This document shows, piece by piece, positions 16,142 through 24,284 of a DNA stretch of 32,767 nt. The first letter of the stretch is position 1. Each line of letters begins with the position of its first letter. Source of the DNA: Candidatus Pacebacteria bacterium CG10_big_fil_rev_8_21_14_0_10_56_10 (GTDB lineage Bacteria > Patescibacteriota > Microgenomatia > UBA1400 > PJMF01); contig PFDK01000007.1 of NCBI GenBank assembly GCA_002772645.1, forward strand, positions 2,150-34,916, written 5' to 3'. The notes under the pieces are model-generated. The model was not told where the DNA came from and did not search any database. It saw only the letters and a list, made by a program, of their open reading frames with translations. A program made the translations under genes and the position numbers.

Positions 16142-17487
16142 ATCCGCAGGAGTCGGCACTGGGCTTTCACCATTATCCCGACCAAGGTGCCGGCGGAGGC
16201 GCTCACTCTGATCATTCTGAGGTGCGCCAACCGTCAAAGGAGCGCCGGGTCACGCTTTCACCGGCCATCGCCAAAGAGATCGAAGTCTTCGGCAATCGGG
16301 TGACAGTGTACTCCGCTCCGGGTGGAACTCTGATCGACCCTACCCTGGATAGACGCTTCGAGGGGGCGGTGGGAGACAACGCCTACAACTTCTTTGTGGA
16401 CTTCGGCGATTTGTTCGAAAGCCTTGGCATGGTTGGTCAGGTTCCCGAGGACCAAGTTTGGCGGCAACCGGAGGAGCTGCCCGCCGGGCTGGAAGTTTAT
16501 GACCTGCTTGCCAGCTGGGACCCGGAGGGTGATGATGAGGTAGTGGCCGCTCTTAACGGCATCGAAGGGCTTGACGAGAAGTTTGGGCTGTTTGGCTGGC
16601 TTGACGCCAGGTTGTGTGCTGAGTATCAGCAGCACGACCAGATAATAGCCAGGCAAGAAAAACAGTGGTTGGAACGACACCGGCCGAACAAACCTTTGCC
16701 GGTTAGCGATTACACGGCGGTCGGGGTAGTCAGGGCCGGGGTGCTGGCCAACCAGGTACTGGGTTTTGGCCCCGAGCTACAAGTGCTGGTCAACGCCAAA
16801 AGGCACAACAAGCGCGTTAACCATAAAGAGCTGGGCATTGGTTTGAACTTAACAGAGGCGCAGATCAATCGGCTGACAAACACCGACAATTTGCTGATCA
16901 GGGAGCGGGCCATTGCCTCCGGCTCGTCGGTGCTGGCTTTGCTGTCCGTCTTGAGATCCAAAGGCGAACTGCCGCCCAACCTTCACGTCGGGGCCACCGT
17001 TGGCGATCAGCGCGGAGTTGAGCAAATCCTCAAGTTTATTCGCTCCAAAGACGGCGACCTCGAGAGAACAGTGACCATGTTTTTGGGCAGTTTGGCTACA
17101 GAAATGAGTAGCGGCGACCACCCTTACTACATTCTACGGCCACAGCGCCCCGGCAACGATCGACAGTCCTTTGCCGTATCTGATGGAGGTGACTACGCCG
17201 ATTTATGGTTGCCACCGAACTTGAGAAAACAGTGGCAGGCTTACTACCAACAGCCCCACATTGAAGGGTTGCTGGAGCTGATGCCTGAGTTACGGCCTAG
17301 TGATGGCGGGCTAGCTTTGTCCTTCGCTGGCGAGGTCATTGCGCCGGGCGATGTTGTTGATGCCCAAACGGTTTTGAGCCTGAGGGACTACTACTTTCAT
17401 GTAAACAGCGGTAGTAAAAATGAGTTCGAACGAAGATTTGCCGTTGGCCAAGTACTGGCGGGTGTTGAGTACCAGTTAACTTTTTAG
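16135..17487 (+). CDS. Uracil phosphoribosyltransferase-like protein with long N-terminal region
   Basis: A 450-residue protein whose middle and end resemble a divergent uracil phosphoribosyltransferase. VGVVRAGVLANQVLG (about 197-211) matches the UPRTase ILRAGLGM region. RERAIASGSSVLALLSVLR (256-274) matches the PRPP loop DPMLATGGS, but with changed residues. SDGGDYADLWL (349-359) matches the uracil-binding end PGLGDAGDRLFG. The acidic positions of the canonical PRPP loop are not clear, so activity is uncertain. About 180 N-terminal and 90 C-terminal residues are unassigned. The start (GTG at 16135) is not firm, because conserved sequence begins only near residue 38. It has its own regulated-looking promoter. 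Confidence 0.55.
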   Translation: MVNPQESALGFHHYPDQGAGGGAHSDHSEVRQPSKERRVTLSPAIAKEIEVFGNRVTVYSAPGGTLIDPTLDRRFEGAVGDNAYNFFVDFGDLFESLGMVGQVPEDQVWRQPEELPAGLEVYDLLASWDPEGDDEVVAALNGIEGLDEKFGLFGWLDARLCAEYQQHDQIIARQEKQWLERHRPNKPLPVSDYTAVGVVRAGVLANQVLGFGPELQVLVNAKRHNKRVNHKELGIGLNLTEAQINRLTNTDNLLIRERAIASGSSVLALLSVLRSKGELPPNLHVGATVGDQRGVEQILKFIRSKDGDLERTVTMFLGSLATEMSSGDHPYYILRPQRPGNDRQSFAVSDGGDYADLWLPPNLRKQWQAYYQQPHIEGLLELMPELRPSDGGLALSFAGEVIAPGDVVDAQTVLSLRDYYFHVNSGSKNEFERRFAVGQVLAGVEYQLTF

Positions 17488-17531
17488 TAGACTGCCTAAA
17501 GCCGGCAGGCATTAATTAAAGATTCCGCAAA

Positions 17532-17925
17532 ATGGATAAAATGTTTCTTGACCATACCGTCGAAACAAGTAAAGTTTTTGATGAAGCTGTTAAGGCAGTA
17601 GAACTTGAAACTGCCAAAGCGGGATTTAAAGTGCTTCATGTCCATGATGTCAAAAAAATCGATTAGAGCTAAGGGCTTTGAAATCGAACCGTTTAAAATT
17701 TTTGAAGTATGTAATGCTAAATCCGCTTACACCGTTTTACAAGCCGATGTAAAGATTGGCCTTTGTCTGCCTTGTAAGATAAATGTCTATCTAAAAGACA
17801 ACAAAACATTTATTTCCGGTATGCGGCCGATTGTTTTGACGCGGTTTTTCCCCGACGCCAATTTGGGCGACCTACCTAAAGAAGTTGATAAAACCATCAG
17901 AACTATTATTGATAACGCTAAATAA
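17532..17925 (+). pseudogene. DUF302-domain gene split by a frameshift at an A7 run
   Basis: A DUF302-type protein is spread over two frames. The first reads MDKMFLDHTVETSKVFDEAV and ends in TAG at 17664-17666. The second contains RAKGFEIEPFKIFEVCNAKS and runs to 17925. Removing one A from the seven-A run at 17652-17658 joins them as DVKKSIRAKGFEI. The EVCNAKSAYTVL and LCLPCKINVYL stretches match DUF302's usual EVCNP and LLPCRV. The gene is visibly richer in A/T than its neighbours, which suggests transfer. A homopolymer sequencing error is as likely as true decay; a -1 programmed shift does not restore the frame, and only a one-base skip would. Confidence 0.75.
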
Positions 17926-17991
17926 CGTTAGAATCAAAGATTGCTTTTTAGCAGCCACTGCGCTTTAATAATCTCTAACAACAACACTTGC

Positions 17992-18110
17992 AGCGAAAGC
18001 ACCTGGTTGTTTTCGCTCCCAAGCAACGAACCGCCCAGCCATCAGTCGGTAGGGGAGAGGAAAACCAAGCGAGCTGAAACGAGCAGGTGTTTTTTATTTA
18101 TAAGCTCGCT
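17992..18110 (+). promoter_or_regulatory. Hairpin-rich leader before the xanthine-PRTase-like gene
   Basis: AGCGAAAGC (17992-18000) pairs with GTTTTCGCT (18009-18017) as a 9-bp stem with one G-U pair and an 8-nt loop. AGCGAGCT (18068-18075) pairs with AGCTCGCT (18103-18110) across a loop that holds GTTTTTTATTTA. A competing fold near that T-run could give an attenuator for the gene at 18137. No known purine riboswitch motif is present. Confidence 0.4.
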
Positions 18111-18136
18111 GTGGTGAATGATGGGACTTTAAGTTC

Positions 18137-18757
18137 ATGAAGCACCCAGAGCGTCTCAGTACCGCCGACAAACTAGCTGTTCTGCGCCAGCGGTTCAAGG
18201 AGGCAGCCGTAGTTAAAGATGCCGGCAAAGGGTACATCGCGGTGGAGCCGTTTAATTTGGTGATTGACCCCAAAATTTTACAACTGGCTTCGGAGTGCTG
18301 GGCCGAGCATTATCACGGTCACACCACCATCGATGCCGTCGTGGGGGTACCCGATGCCGGCAGCCGGTTAGTTTCGGTCCTGGCGGGCATGCTCGATGTC
18401 ATCAAGATCCTGCCTTCCAAGCGGGCCGGGCGACTCCCTGGGTCTTGGCAAGACATTGTCAGCTACTCCAACTCATCTTTCACGACCAACACCGAGAATG
18501 TCATCAGCCACATCGGCTTCGTCAAATCGGGCGACCAAGTTTTGGTGGTCGACGACGTGGTGGCCCACGGCAGTACTGCTATTGCCGCCATCACCGCTCT
18601 TCAGCAGGCTGGCGTGCAAGTAGTGGGACTGGCAGTGCTGTTCAGTAAACAGTGGCAGGGCGGCGTTGACAAGATCGAACGGCAGACCGGCGTCAAGGTG
18701 TGCTCGCTGATCCAGGTCGTCAAGCTGGGTGCCGACGGCCAAGTACAACTGAGGTAA
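18137..18757 (+). CDS. Purine (xanthine/adenine) phosphoribosyltransferase-like protein
   Basis: The 206-residue type I PRTase has a PRPP-binding loop in GDQVLVVDDVVAHGSTAIAA (about residues 134-153). Upstream, YSNSSFTTNTENVISHIGFV matches the SFTKQVENEIIVSKKFL region of xanthine PRTase. AGVQVVGLAVLFSKQWQGG after the loop matches AGAxVVGIGIVIEKSFQDG. The likely reaction is free purine base plus PRPP to the nucleotide, in the cytoplasm. Orotate PRTase is a weaker alternative. The gene is 10 nt before the next gene and probably cotranscribed with it. The leader has strong hairpins (see that entry). Confidence 0.75.
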   Translation: MKHPERLSTADKLAVLRQRFKEAAVVKDAGKGYIAVEPFNLVIDPKILQLASECWAEHYHGHTTIDAVVGVPDAGSRLVSVLAGMLDVIKILPSKRAGRLPGSWQDIVSYSNSSFTTNTENVISHIGFVKSGDQVLVVDDVVAHGSTAIAAITALQQAGVQVVGLAVLFSKQWQGGVDKIERQTGVKVCSLIQVVKLGADGQVQLR

Positions 18758-18767
18758 AAGGGATAGC

Positions 18768-19595
18768 TTGCTTGAAATTGTTATTGGCACCGGCAAGAAA
18801 CATGATCCGTCTCGACTCGAGAACATCTACCCTGGGTCAACTGTCAAGGTCATCGACCCCGAAGTTTTGTTTGGGGAACTGGAACCGCTAGTAGAAAACA
18901 GGCTATCACCTCCTCAAAAACCGGCAACCTGGAAAGTAGAGCAGGTAGCAGAGCAGCAGAGACGCGCGGCTGCGCGGCTACCTATAGCTGCGGCGCTACC
19001 TATAATAATGGCCAGCGACGTGATGTTCTTGCGTCCCAGTGATGGCCAAATTCAATCTAACCCAAACCGCGTTGGTCGGCGGCAGGACTTAACTGCGCTC
19101 GAAGAAGAAGCCGTCGGGTGGTACACCAAGGAAGCATTCGATGCCCAGTGGGTAGCCTGGTACGCGGTGATGGCCCAAGATGACCACACCGAGCAGGTAG
19201 TTCACAAGCTGGGCTGGGTGGGGATCACCGCCTCTTTTGCCGAACCGTTAACAAGAGAGGAAGTCCAGTCATCATTCGACCCAGGTATCAACCCCCGGAT
19301 TCCCATGCTCGAGCTAGCTGAAGCTAATGGTGCTCAGCTGGCCGCCTATTACCCCGGCGGCGACACCAGGGAAACTATAACATTTGAACTGGCCCGGTTG
19401 CTGATCATCGATAAACTTTTGCCGGCCTGGGCCTTGTGGGCCCTAATTAGGGACGAAGGATACCCTTTACCTCCAAGTGAAGTCAGAGTTAGTAAAGTCA
19501 AAGGTCAACACTCAAACGGCAACTGGCTGACGATCAACAGCATTGGTTGGTATAGATACCTTGTCGAGTCTGGTCCGAACGGACCGATCCAGTAG
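18768..19595 (+). CDS. Unassigned protein, possible ITPase/Maf-like N-terminus
   Basis: A 275-residue protein begun by a TTG at 18768 that follows AAAAGGGATAG, a fair ribosome-binding site. The start LEIVIGTGKKHDPSRLENIY resembles the ITPase beginning (IVLATGNKHKLEEI), and PIIMASDVMFLRPSDGQI resembles the Maf/ITPase strand with DTVV. These similarities are weak and partial. The rest (AVGWYTKEAFDAQWVAWY onward) is not recognised. Because the upstream gene is a purine PRTase, a nucleotide house-cleaning role is an attractive guess. No signal peptide is seen. Confidence 0.55.
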   Translation: MLEIVIGTGKKHDPSRLENIYPGSTVKVIDPEVLFGELEPLVENRLSPPQKPATWKVEQVAEQQRRAAARLPIAAALPIIMASDVMFLRPSDGQIQSNPNRVGRRQDLTALEEEAVGWYTKEAFDAQWVAWYAVMAQDDHTEQVVHKLGWVGITASFAEPLTREEVQSSFDPGINPRIPMLELAEANGAQLAAYYPGGDTRETITFELARLLIIDKLLPAWALWALIRDEGYPLPPSEVRVSKVKGQHSNGNWLTINSIGWYRYLVESGPNGPIQ

Positions 19596-19652
19596 TTGCA
19601 GTCCAGTAGTTGCGATTGACGCGGAGTGGCCGGTCTGGTTTGATAGACGAAG

Positions 19653-19958
19653 ATGTTCCGCAGCAGGCCTCGTCGCACTCGTCGTGCCACCGGTCAACTG
19701 CCTCGGTTGCCCAGTACTCTCATCTTTGACCGTTCTCAACTAGAGCGACTAGGCTGGAAGTTTGTTCACAGCGGCGCTTACGATATTGAGGGAAGAGTAG
19801 ACACTTTTGCCAAGGATAACTTAGAGCTGGTCATTGCCGCCACAGTTTCTAATGATGTCAATCCTGCTGACCGAGTAGCGCAGGTTAGGGTCACAGTCCG
19901 GTCGGCCAGTTCGTCTTTACCAACCACTCTGCCGGTGACTCTCGGCATCGTCAACTAA
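19653..19958 (+). CDS. Small hypothetical protein
   Basis: A 101-residue protein with a basic start MFRSRPRRTRRATG followed by a soluble-looking part LERLGWKFVHSGAYDIEGRV and ending PTTLPVTLGIVN. I do not recognise it. No membrane segment or metal motif is visible. It lies between the unassigned gene and glyA on the same strand. A GACGAAG precedes its ATG, a weak binding site. The main support is that the C-terminal 70 residues look protein-like and nothing better occupies the space. Confidence 0.5.
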   Translation: MFRSRPRRTRRATGQLPRLPSTLIFDRSQLERLGWKFVHSGAYDIEGRVDTFAKDNLELVIAATVSNDVNPADRVAQVRVTVRSASSSLPTTLPVTLGIVN

Positions 19959-20038
19959 CTGTCGGTCTTTACTCTTTGGGGACCGCCTTTAGTTGTTGTG
20001 ACAACGCCACGATGAGTTAAGATAGCGGGGAGGTAGTT

Positions 20039-21415
20039 ATGCCTTCTACCAACAAGACTTCGTCATCGGACCAAGTATTTCAGATCATCAACCGTGAGCG
20101 TCGTCGCCAGCGCCAGGTAATTGACCTGATCCCGTCGGAGAACCACGCCTCGCCGGCGGTCCACCGGGCAGTCGGCTCGGTGCTGATGCACAAGTACGCC
20201 GAAGGTTACCCTCGCCAGCGCTACTACCAAGGCAACGCCCACGCCGACCAAGTAGAGGACATCTGTCGCCGCCGGGCGCTGGAGACTTTTGGGCTTCAGT
20301 CCCATCTTTGGGGAGTCAACGTTCAGGGGTACTCGGGCTCACCAGCCAACCTGGCCGTGTACAATGCTTTGCTCCGGCCGGCCGAGACCATCATGGCTAT
20401 GTACTTGCCCGATGGTGGACACCTCTCCCACGGCTGGAAGTTTAAGCAGTTCAGTACCTTGGTGGGCAAGATCTGGAACATTCACTACTATCACGTGGCT
20501 GGCGACCAGCTCACCTTCGACTATGACCAGCTGGAACAAGAAGCTGTCCAGGCCCAGCCGCAACTGATCATCTCTGGCGGCACGGCCTACCCGCGCCAAA
20601 TTGATCACTATCGGATGGGCCGGATCGCCAAGCGAGTGGGCGCCTACTACTTAGCCGACATTTCTCACGAGGCGGGCCTGATCGCCGCTGGCGTCAACGC
20701 CGCGCCTTTTCGCTACGCCGATGTAGTAATGACGACCACTCATAAAACTCTGCGCGGCCCGCGCGGGGCGTTGATCTTCGGCCGCCGCCGGTCACGGATC
20801 AAGCCGGAGGTTGACGTGGCCTACCAGATAGACCGGTCCATTTTTCCCGGTATACAGGGTGGACCGCACCTCCACACCATCGCCGGCGTGGCTGTGGCGC
20901 TCAGAGAAGCTCAGCGACCGGCCTTCCGCCGCTATGCCCAGCAAGTTCTTGACAACACCCAAGTAATGGCCCGAGAGTTTAAACGGGCTGGCTATCGGTT
21001 AATCAGCGGCGGCAGTGACAAGCACTACGTCTTGGTTGATGTCCACTCACACGGCGTGGAGGCCTGGCTGGCGGCCTGGGCGTTGGAGTACGCCGGCATA
21101 GTGTTGAACCGCAACACCATACCCAACGAGAGCGGTTCACCTTACTATCCTTCGGGCGTCAGGCTGGGCGCGCCGGTCGTCACTACCCGAGGAATGAAGA
21201 CGGCGGACATCGAGCAGGTGATGGAGTGGCTGCTGGACGGCTTGGAGTACTCTCGCCGATGGCAACTGCCCGGCGGCGGCCAAGGCAACCAACGCCGTCA
21301 GCGCCGAGCGTACATCAGCCAGTTCTTAAGCGAGTTGCCGCGGGACCGTCATCTCAACAAGCTCCGCCGTCAGGTGACCGTTTTTGCCAAACAGTTCCCG
21401 GTGTTTAGCTGGTAA
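20039..21415 (+). CDS. glyA: Serine hydroxymethyltransferase
   Basis: This PLP enzyme interconverts serine and glycine and charges tetrahydrofolate with a one-carbon unit. LIPSENHASPAV, HKYAEGYPRQRYYQGN, VNVQGYSGSPANLAVY and the PLP-lysine motif VVMTTTHKTLRGPRGALIFG are all present. A GGGGAGG Shine-Dalgarno lies 7 nt before the ATG. At 458 residues the protein is slightly longer than the usual 410-430, with an extra basic C-terminal stretch (QGNQRRQRRAYISQFLSEL). It heads a run with nfo and folD, and folD uses the methylene-THF that GlyA makes. Confidence 0.97.
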   Translation: MPSTNKTSSSDQVFQIINRERRRQRQVIDLIPSENHASPAVHRAVGSVLMHKYAEGYPRQRYYQGNAHADQVEDICRRRALETFGLQSHLWGVNVQGYSGSPANLAVYNALLRPAETIMAMYLPDGGHLSHGWKFKQFSTLVGKIWNIHYYHVAGDQLTFDYDQLEQEAVQAQPQLIISGGTAYPRQIDHYRMGRIAKRVGAYYLADISHEAGLIAAGVNAAPFRYADVVMTTTHKTLRGPRGALIFGRRRSRIKPEVDVAYQIDRSIFPGIQGGPHLHTIAGVAVALREAQRPAFRRYAQQVLDNTQVMAREFKRAGYRLISGGSDKHYVLVDVHSHGVEAWLAAWALEYAGIVLNRNTIPNESGSPYYPSGVRLGAPVVTTRGMKTADIEQVMEWLLDGLEYSRRWQLPGGGQGNQRRQRRAYISQFLSELPRDRHLNKLRRQVTVFAKQFPVFSW

Positions 21416-21462
21416 CTTGGTGAGTTGGTGAGTTGGTAAGGCGTCGGTCCAGAGAGAACAAC

Positions 21463-22320
21463 ATGCGAAAAATTGGAGCCCACCTTTCCGCGGCCGGTGG
21501 TGCCGACAAAGCTGTCGAGCGGGCCGCCGCCATCGGCGCTAACTGCCTGCAGCTTTTTTCGGGCAGCCCTCGGGTATGGGCCCGCCGAGAGCTGGAAACA
21601 GTAGCCTTCGACAAAGTAGCGGCCAAGCAACAGGAACTGTCGGTCGCGCCGATCTTTACGCACGCGATTTACTTGACTAACTTGGCTTCGCACAAATCAG
21701 ACTTGGTCGACAAGTCACTCCGCGTGCTCAAGTACGACCTGGAGTTTAACAGTCGGCTGGGCGGCTCGGGAGTAGTGGTTCACTTGGGTAGTCACCAGGG
21801 CAGGGGCTGGCCGGCGATCCGCCGACAGGTGGCAGAGGTACTAGGCCGGTTGCTGGCCGACGCGCCGCGCAACTCGACCCTGCTGATCGAGAACTCGGCC
21901 GGCCAGCAGGGGAAAGTAGGCAGTGACTTGGCGGAAGTTAAGTGGCTGCTCGATACGGTTGGCTCTCGGCGGCTGGGCTGGTGCGTCGATACCTGTCACG
22001 CTTGGGCAGCCGGCTACTACTTGGGCAAGAGCGCTCCAGTCTCGGACGTCGAGTTTAAGTCGCTCATCGATGAGATTAACCGGCTCGAGCTATGGATTGA
22101 CCTCAAGTGTGTCCACGTTAATGACAGCCGCGACCCCTTTAACTCCGGCCGTGACCGCCACGCCAACCTCGGTGAGGGCCTAGTTCCCAGGGCAGATCTG
22201 CGCTACTTTTTAAACCAGCGGCACCTGCGCCACTTACCACTGATCTTAGAAGTGCCCGGGTTTGACGGCGACGGGCCCGATGCTCGCAACGTAGAGCTGT
22301 TGCGCCGCTTACTGCGATGA
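21463..22320 (+). CDS. nfo: Endonuclease IV (AP endonuclease)
   Basis: This TIM-barrel enzyme cuts abasic sites in base excision repair. The start is the ATG at 21463 because MRKIGAHLSAAGG is the family's N-terminus; the longer ORF adds unrelated residues. Trinuclear zinc ligands are recognisable in THAIYLTNLAS, VVHLGSHQG, LLIENSAGQ, WCVDTCHAWAAGY, VHVNDSRDPF, DRHANLGEG and ILEVPG. Length (285 residues) is normal. Its TGA overlaps the folD ATG (ATGA), indicating coupling with folD. Confidence 0.96.
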   Translation: MRKIGAHLSAAGGADKAVERAAAIGANCLQLFSGSPRVWARRELETVAFDKVAAKQQELSVAPIFTHAIYLTNLASHKSDLVDKSLRVLKYDLEFNSRLGGSGVVVHLGSHQGRGWPAIRRQVAEVLGRLLADAPRNSTLLIENSAGQQGKVGSDLAEVKWLLDTVGSRRLGWCVDTCHAWAAGYYLGKSAPVSDVEFKSLIDEINRLELWIDLKCVHVNDSRDPFNSGRDRHANLGEGLVPRADLRYFLNQRHLRHLPLILEVPGFDGDGPDARNVELLRRLLR

Positions 22321-23297
22321 TGGTGTTTGACGGTCACGCTACTGCCCAGCGCCGCCTAACCACCCTTAGCCGGCGGGTCGACGCCTTGGCCCAACAGGGC
22401 ATTTTCCTCAAGATAGCCGCTATTCTCTACACCGAAGACCAAGGGAGCACATTATATACTCAACTCAAGCAGTCTGCCGCCCGGCAAACGGGGATCGAGT
22501 ACGAAGTGTTCCGTCACTCGCTGACCGCTCCCCTGACCCAAGTTTTAGCGAACATCGACCGGCTCAACCGCGACCCGACGGTGACCGGCATCATCATTCA
22601 GAAACCGCGGCACACGACTTGGCAGCGGGCCGCCGGAGTAGCCGCCGCTGGTCAGTCAGCCGCCGTGCGCCGGGCTTTCACCAGCTGGTGGCGCCTCCAG
22701 ACCGGCCGGCTGAGCTTGGCCAAGGACGTGGACGGTCTCTACCCTGAGGTGCTGGCGGCCATCAAGGCCGGTACTTGGCAAGAGCAAGGGTTGGTCTTGC
22801 CGGCCACCGTCCGGGCAGTAATGAGTATCTTAGCCGAAGCCGAGCGGCAGCTGCCGGAGTTTAAACTGGCCCGGCAGCGGGTAGTTATTCTGGGCAAGTC
22901 TGACTTACTGGGCCGGCCGTTGTTTTTTTACCTGCGCCAGCGCGGCGTAGACGTGGAACTGCTTGGCCGCGCTGGCCTGGCCCAGCGCCTTGAGCAGGGC
23001 AGGGGAGTTACCGACGCGGGAGTGGTGATATCGGCTACCGGTCATCATCACTTGCTGACCGGCGAGCTGGTGGCGCCAGGAGCAGTGCTGGTTGATGTCG
23101 GCGAGCCACGGCCGGATATCAATCTGAGCTCAGTCGGGGAAAAGGCCGCTTTTGTGACTCCGGTACCTGGCGGAGTAGGGCCGATGACAGTGGTCAGCTT
23201 GCTCGAGAATTGTTTGAGATTGGCCGTCCGCCGACCAGAACCAGCCGCTAACCAGAACCGGCCGCCACCGGTCGCGTTAGAGGCTTGGCCTGACTAG
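22317..23297 (+). CDS. folD: Bifunctional methylenetetrahydrofolate dehydrogenase/cyclohydrolase
   Basis: FolD oxidises 5,10-methylene-THF to methenyl-THF and hydrolyses it to 10-formyl-THF, feeding purine and fMet synthesis. Conserved parts are the YxxxK motif (YTQLK), the glutamine in GIIIQKP (family VQLPLP), LAKDVDGL, the Rossmann stretch VVILGKSDLLGRP, and TPVPGGVGPMT. Two points are unusual: the PCTPxG motif is PATVRAV, and an insert of roughly 18 residues lies between IIQKP and KDVDG. At 326 residues it is a little longer than usual. The gene follows nfo by overlap and complements glyA. Confidence 0.93.
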   Translation: MMVFDGHATAQRRLTTLSRRVDALAQQGIFLKIAAILYTEDQGSTLYTQLKQSAARQTGIEYEVFRHSLTAPLTQVLANIDRLNRDPTVTGIIIQKPRHTTWQRAAGVAAAGQSAAVRRAFTSWWRLQTGRLSLAKDVDGLYPEVLAAIKAGTWQEQGLVLPATVRAVMSILAEAERQLPEFKLARQRVVILGKSDLLGRPLFFYLRQRGVDVELLGRAGLAQRLEQGRGVTDAGVVISATGHHHLLTGELVAPGAVLVDVGEPRPDINLSSVGEKAAFVTPVPGGVGPMTVVSLLENCLRLAVRRPEPAANQNRPPPVALEAWPD

Positions 23298-23314
23298 ATC
23301 TACCTCGAGCGTGG

Positions 23315-23320
23315 TACAAT
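23315..23320 (+). promoter_or_regulatory. -10 box of the rpsB-tsf-tgt operon
   Basis: TACAAT lies about 130 nt before the rpsB ATG, so the expected leader is about 120 nt, unlike the near-leaderless genes elsewhere in the window. A GGA is near the ATG. The leader could carry an S2 autoregulatory site, but no fold is clear. Confidence 0.5.
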
Positions 23321-23449
23321 ACCGTCCTGACTACCAAGTACTGCGCGGCAGCCGAGCTTTACGTCCTGACGTTATCGGCCAGTCGCAAGATCGCGGCCAG
23401 CGTCTACCCGAACGTCAACCCGGGCTGACCGCGAACCCAAGGACACGAC

Positions 23450-24271
23450 ATGGCACCTCTCAACCTCAGCGACTTGCCCGACCAGGCTCCCGAGTTTGAC
23501 CTCCAGCAGATGTTGGCAGCCGGCGTCCATTTTGGCCACCAGGTCCGCAAGTGGCATCCGGCTATGGCCGACTGGATCTACGCTGAGAAAGAAGGCGTCC
23601 ACATTTTTGACCTGGTCAAGACAGTCCGCCAGCTCACCATTGCCTACAACTACGCCTACCAGCTGGGCGCCGACAACAAAGTGCTGGTCATGGTGGCCAC
23701 CAAACGCCAGGCAAAAGATATTGTCGAACAAGCCGCCGCCGACAGCGGTGCGATGTTCATTACTTCGCGCTGGTTGGGCGGCACTTTGACTAACTGGAAC
23801 CAAGTCAAAAAGTCGCTCCAGCGGATGATCGATATCGAGCAAGGGCTGGTCAGTGGCGAGTACGACCACTACACTAAGTTTGAACGTAACCAACTGGAGA
23901 AAGAACAGGGGAGACTGGAGCGGTTTTTCCGGGGTATCAAAGCGCTGAGCAGCTTGCCGGACGCGCTGTTCATCGTTGACCCCAGGACCGAAAGCATCGC
24001 CGTCAAGGAGGCTATCAAGCGGGACGTGCCGCTGATCGCCCTGATTGACTCTAACACCGACCCGCGGCCGATTGACATTCCTATCCCGGCCAACGATGAT
24101 GCGATGGGCAGTATCGAGTTTATTGTCCAGGCTGTGGCCGCCGGCTACCGGGCCGGAAAGTCCGACCGACCGACCGGCACCGCTAAAAGCGGTCCTGACA
24201 ACAACAGCTCGGCTAGTCAGACAAGACCGTCTGCCGCTGCCCCGGTCCAGGCTGGATCGTCTGACTGCTAA
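23450..24271 (+). CDS. rpsB: 30S ribosomal protein S2
   Basis: Ribosomal protein S2 of the small-subunit head region. LAAGVHFGHQVRKWHPAM, the segment VLMVATKRQAKDIVEQAA, SRWLGGTLTNW, PDALFIVDPRTESIAVKEA and ALIDSNTDPRPIDIPIPAND are the family's strongest motifs. The 273-residue protein has an N-terminal lead of about 20 residues and a Ser/Thr/Ala-rich tail after GYRAGKS. tsf follows 13 nt later, the usual bacterial order. Confidence 0.97.
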   Translation: MAPLNLSDLPDQAPEFDLQQMLAAGVHFGHQVRKWHPAMADWIYAEKEGVHIFDLVKTVRQLTIAYNYAYQLGADNKVLVMVATKRQAKDIVEQAAADSGAMFITSRWLGGTLTNWNQVKKSLQRMIDIEQGLVSGEYDHYTKFERNQLEKEQGRLERFFRGIKALSSLPDALFIVDPRTESIAVKEAIKRDVPLIALIDSNTDPRPIDIPIPANDDAMGSIEFIVQAVAAGYRAGKSDRPTGTAKSGPDNNSSASQTRPSAAAPVQAGSSDC

Positions 24272-24284
24272 CTGGAACCGCATT

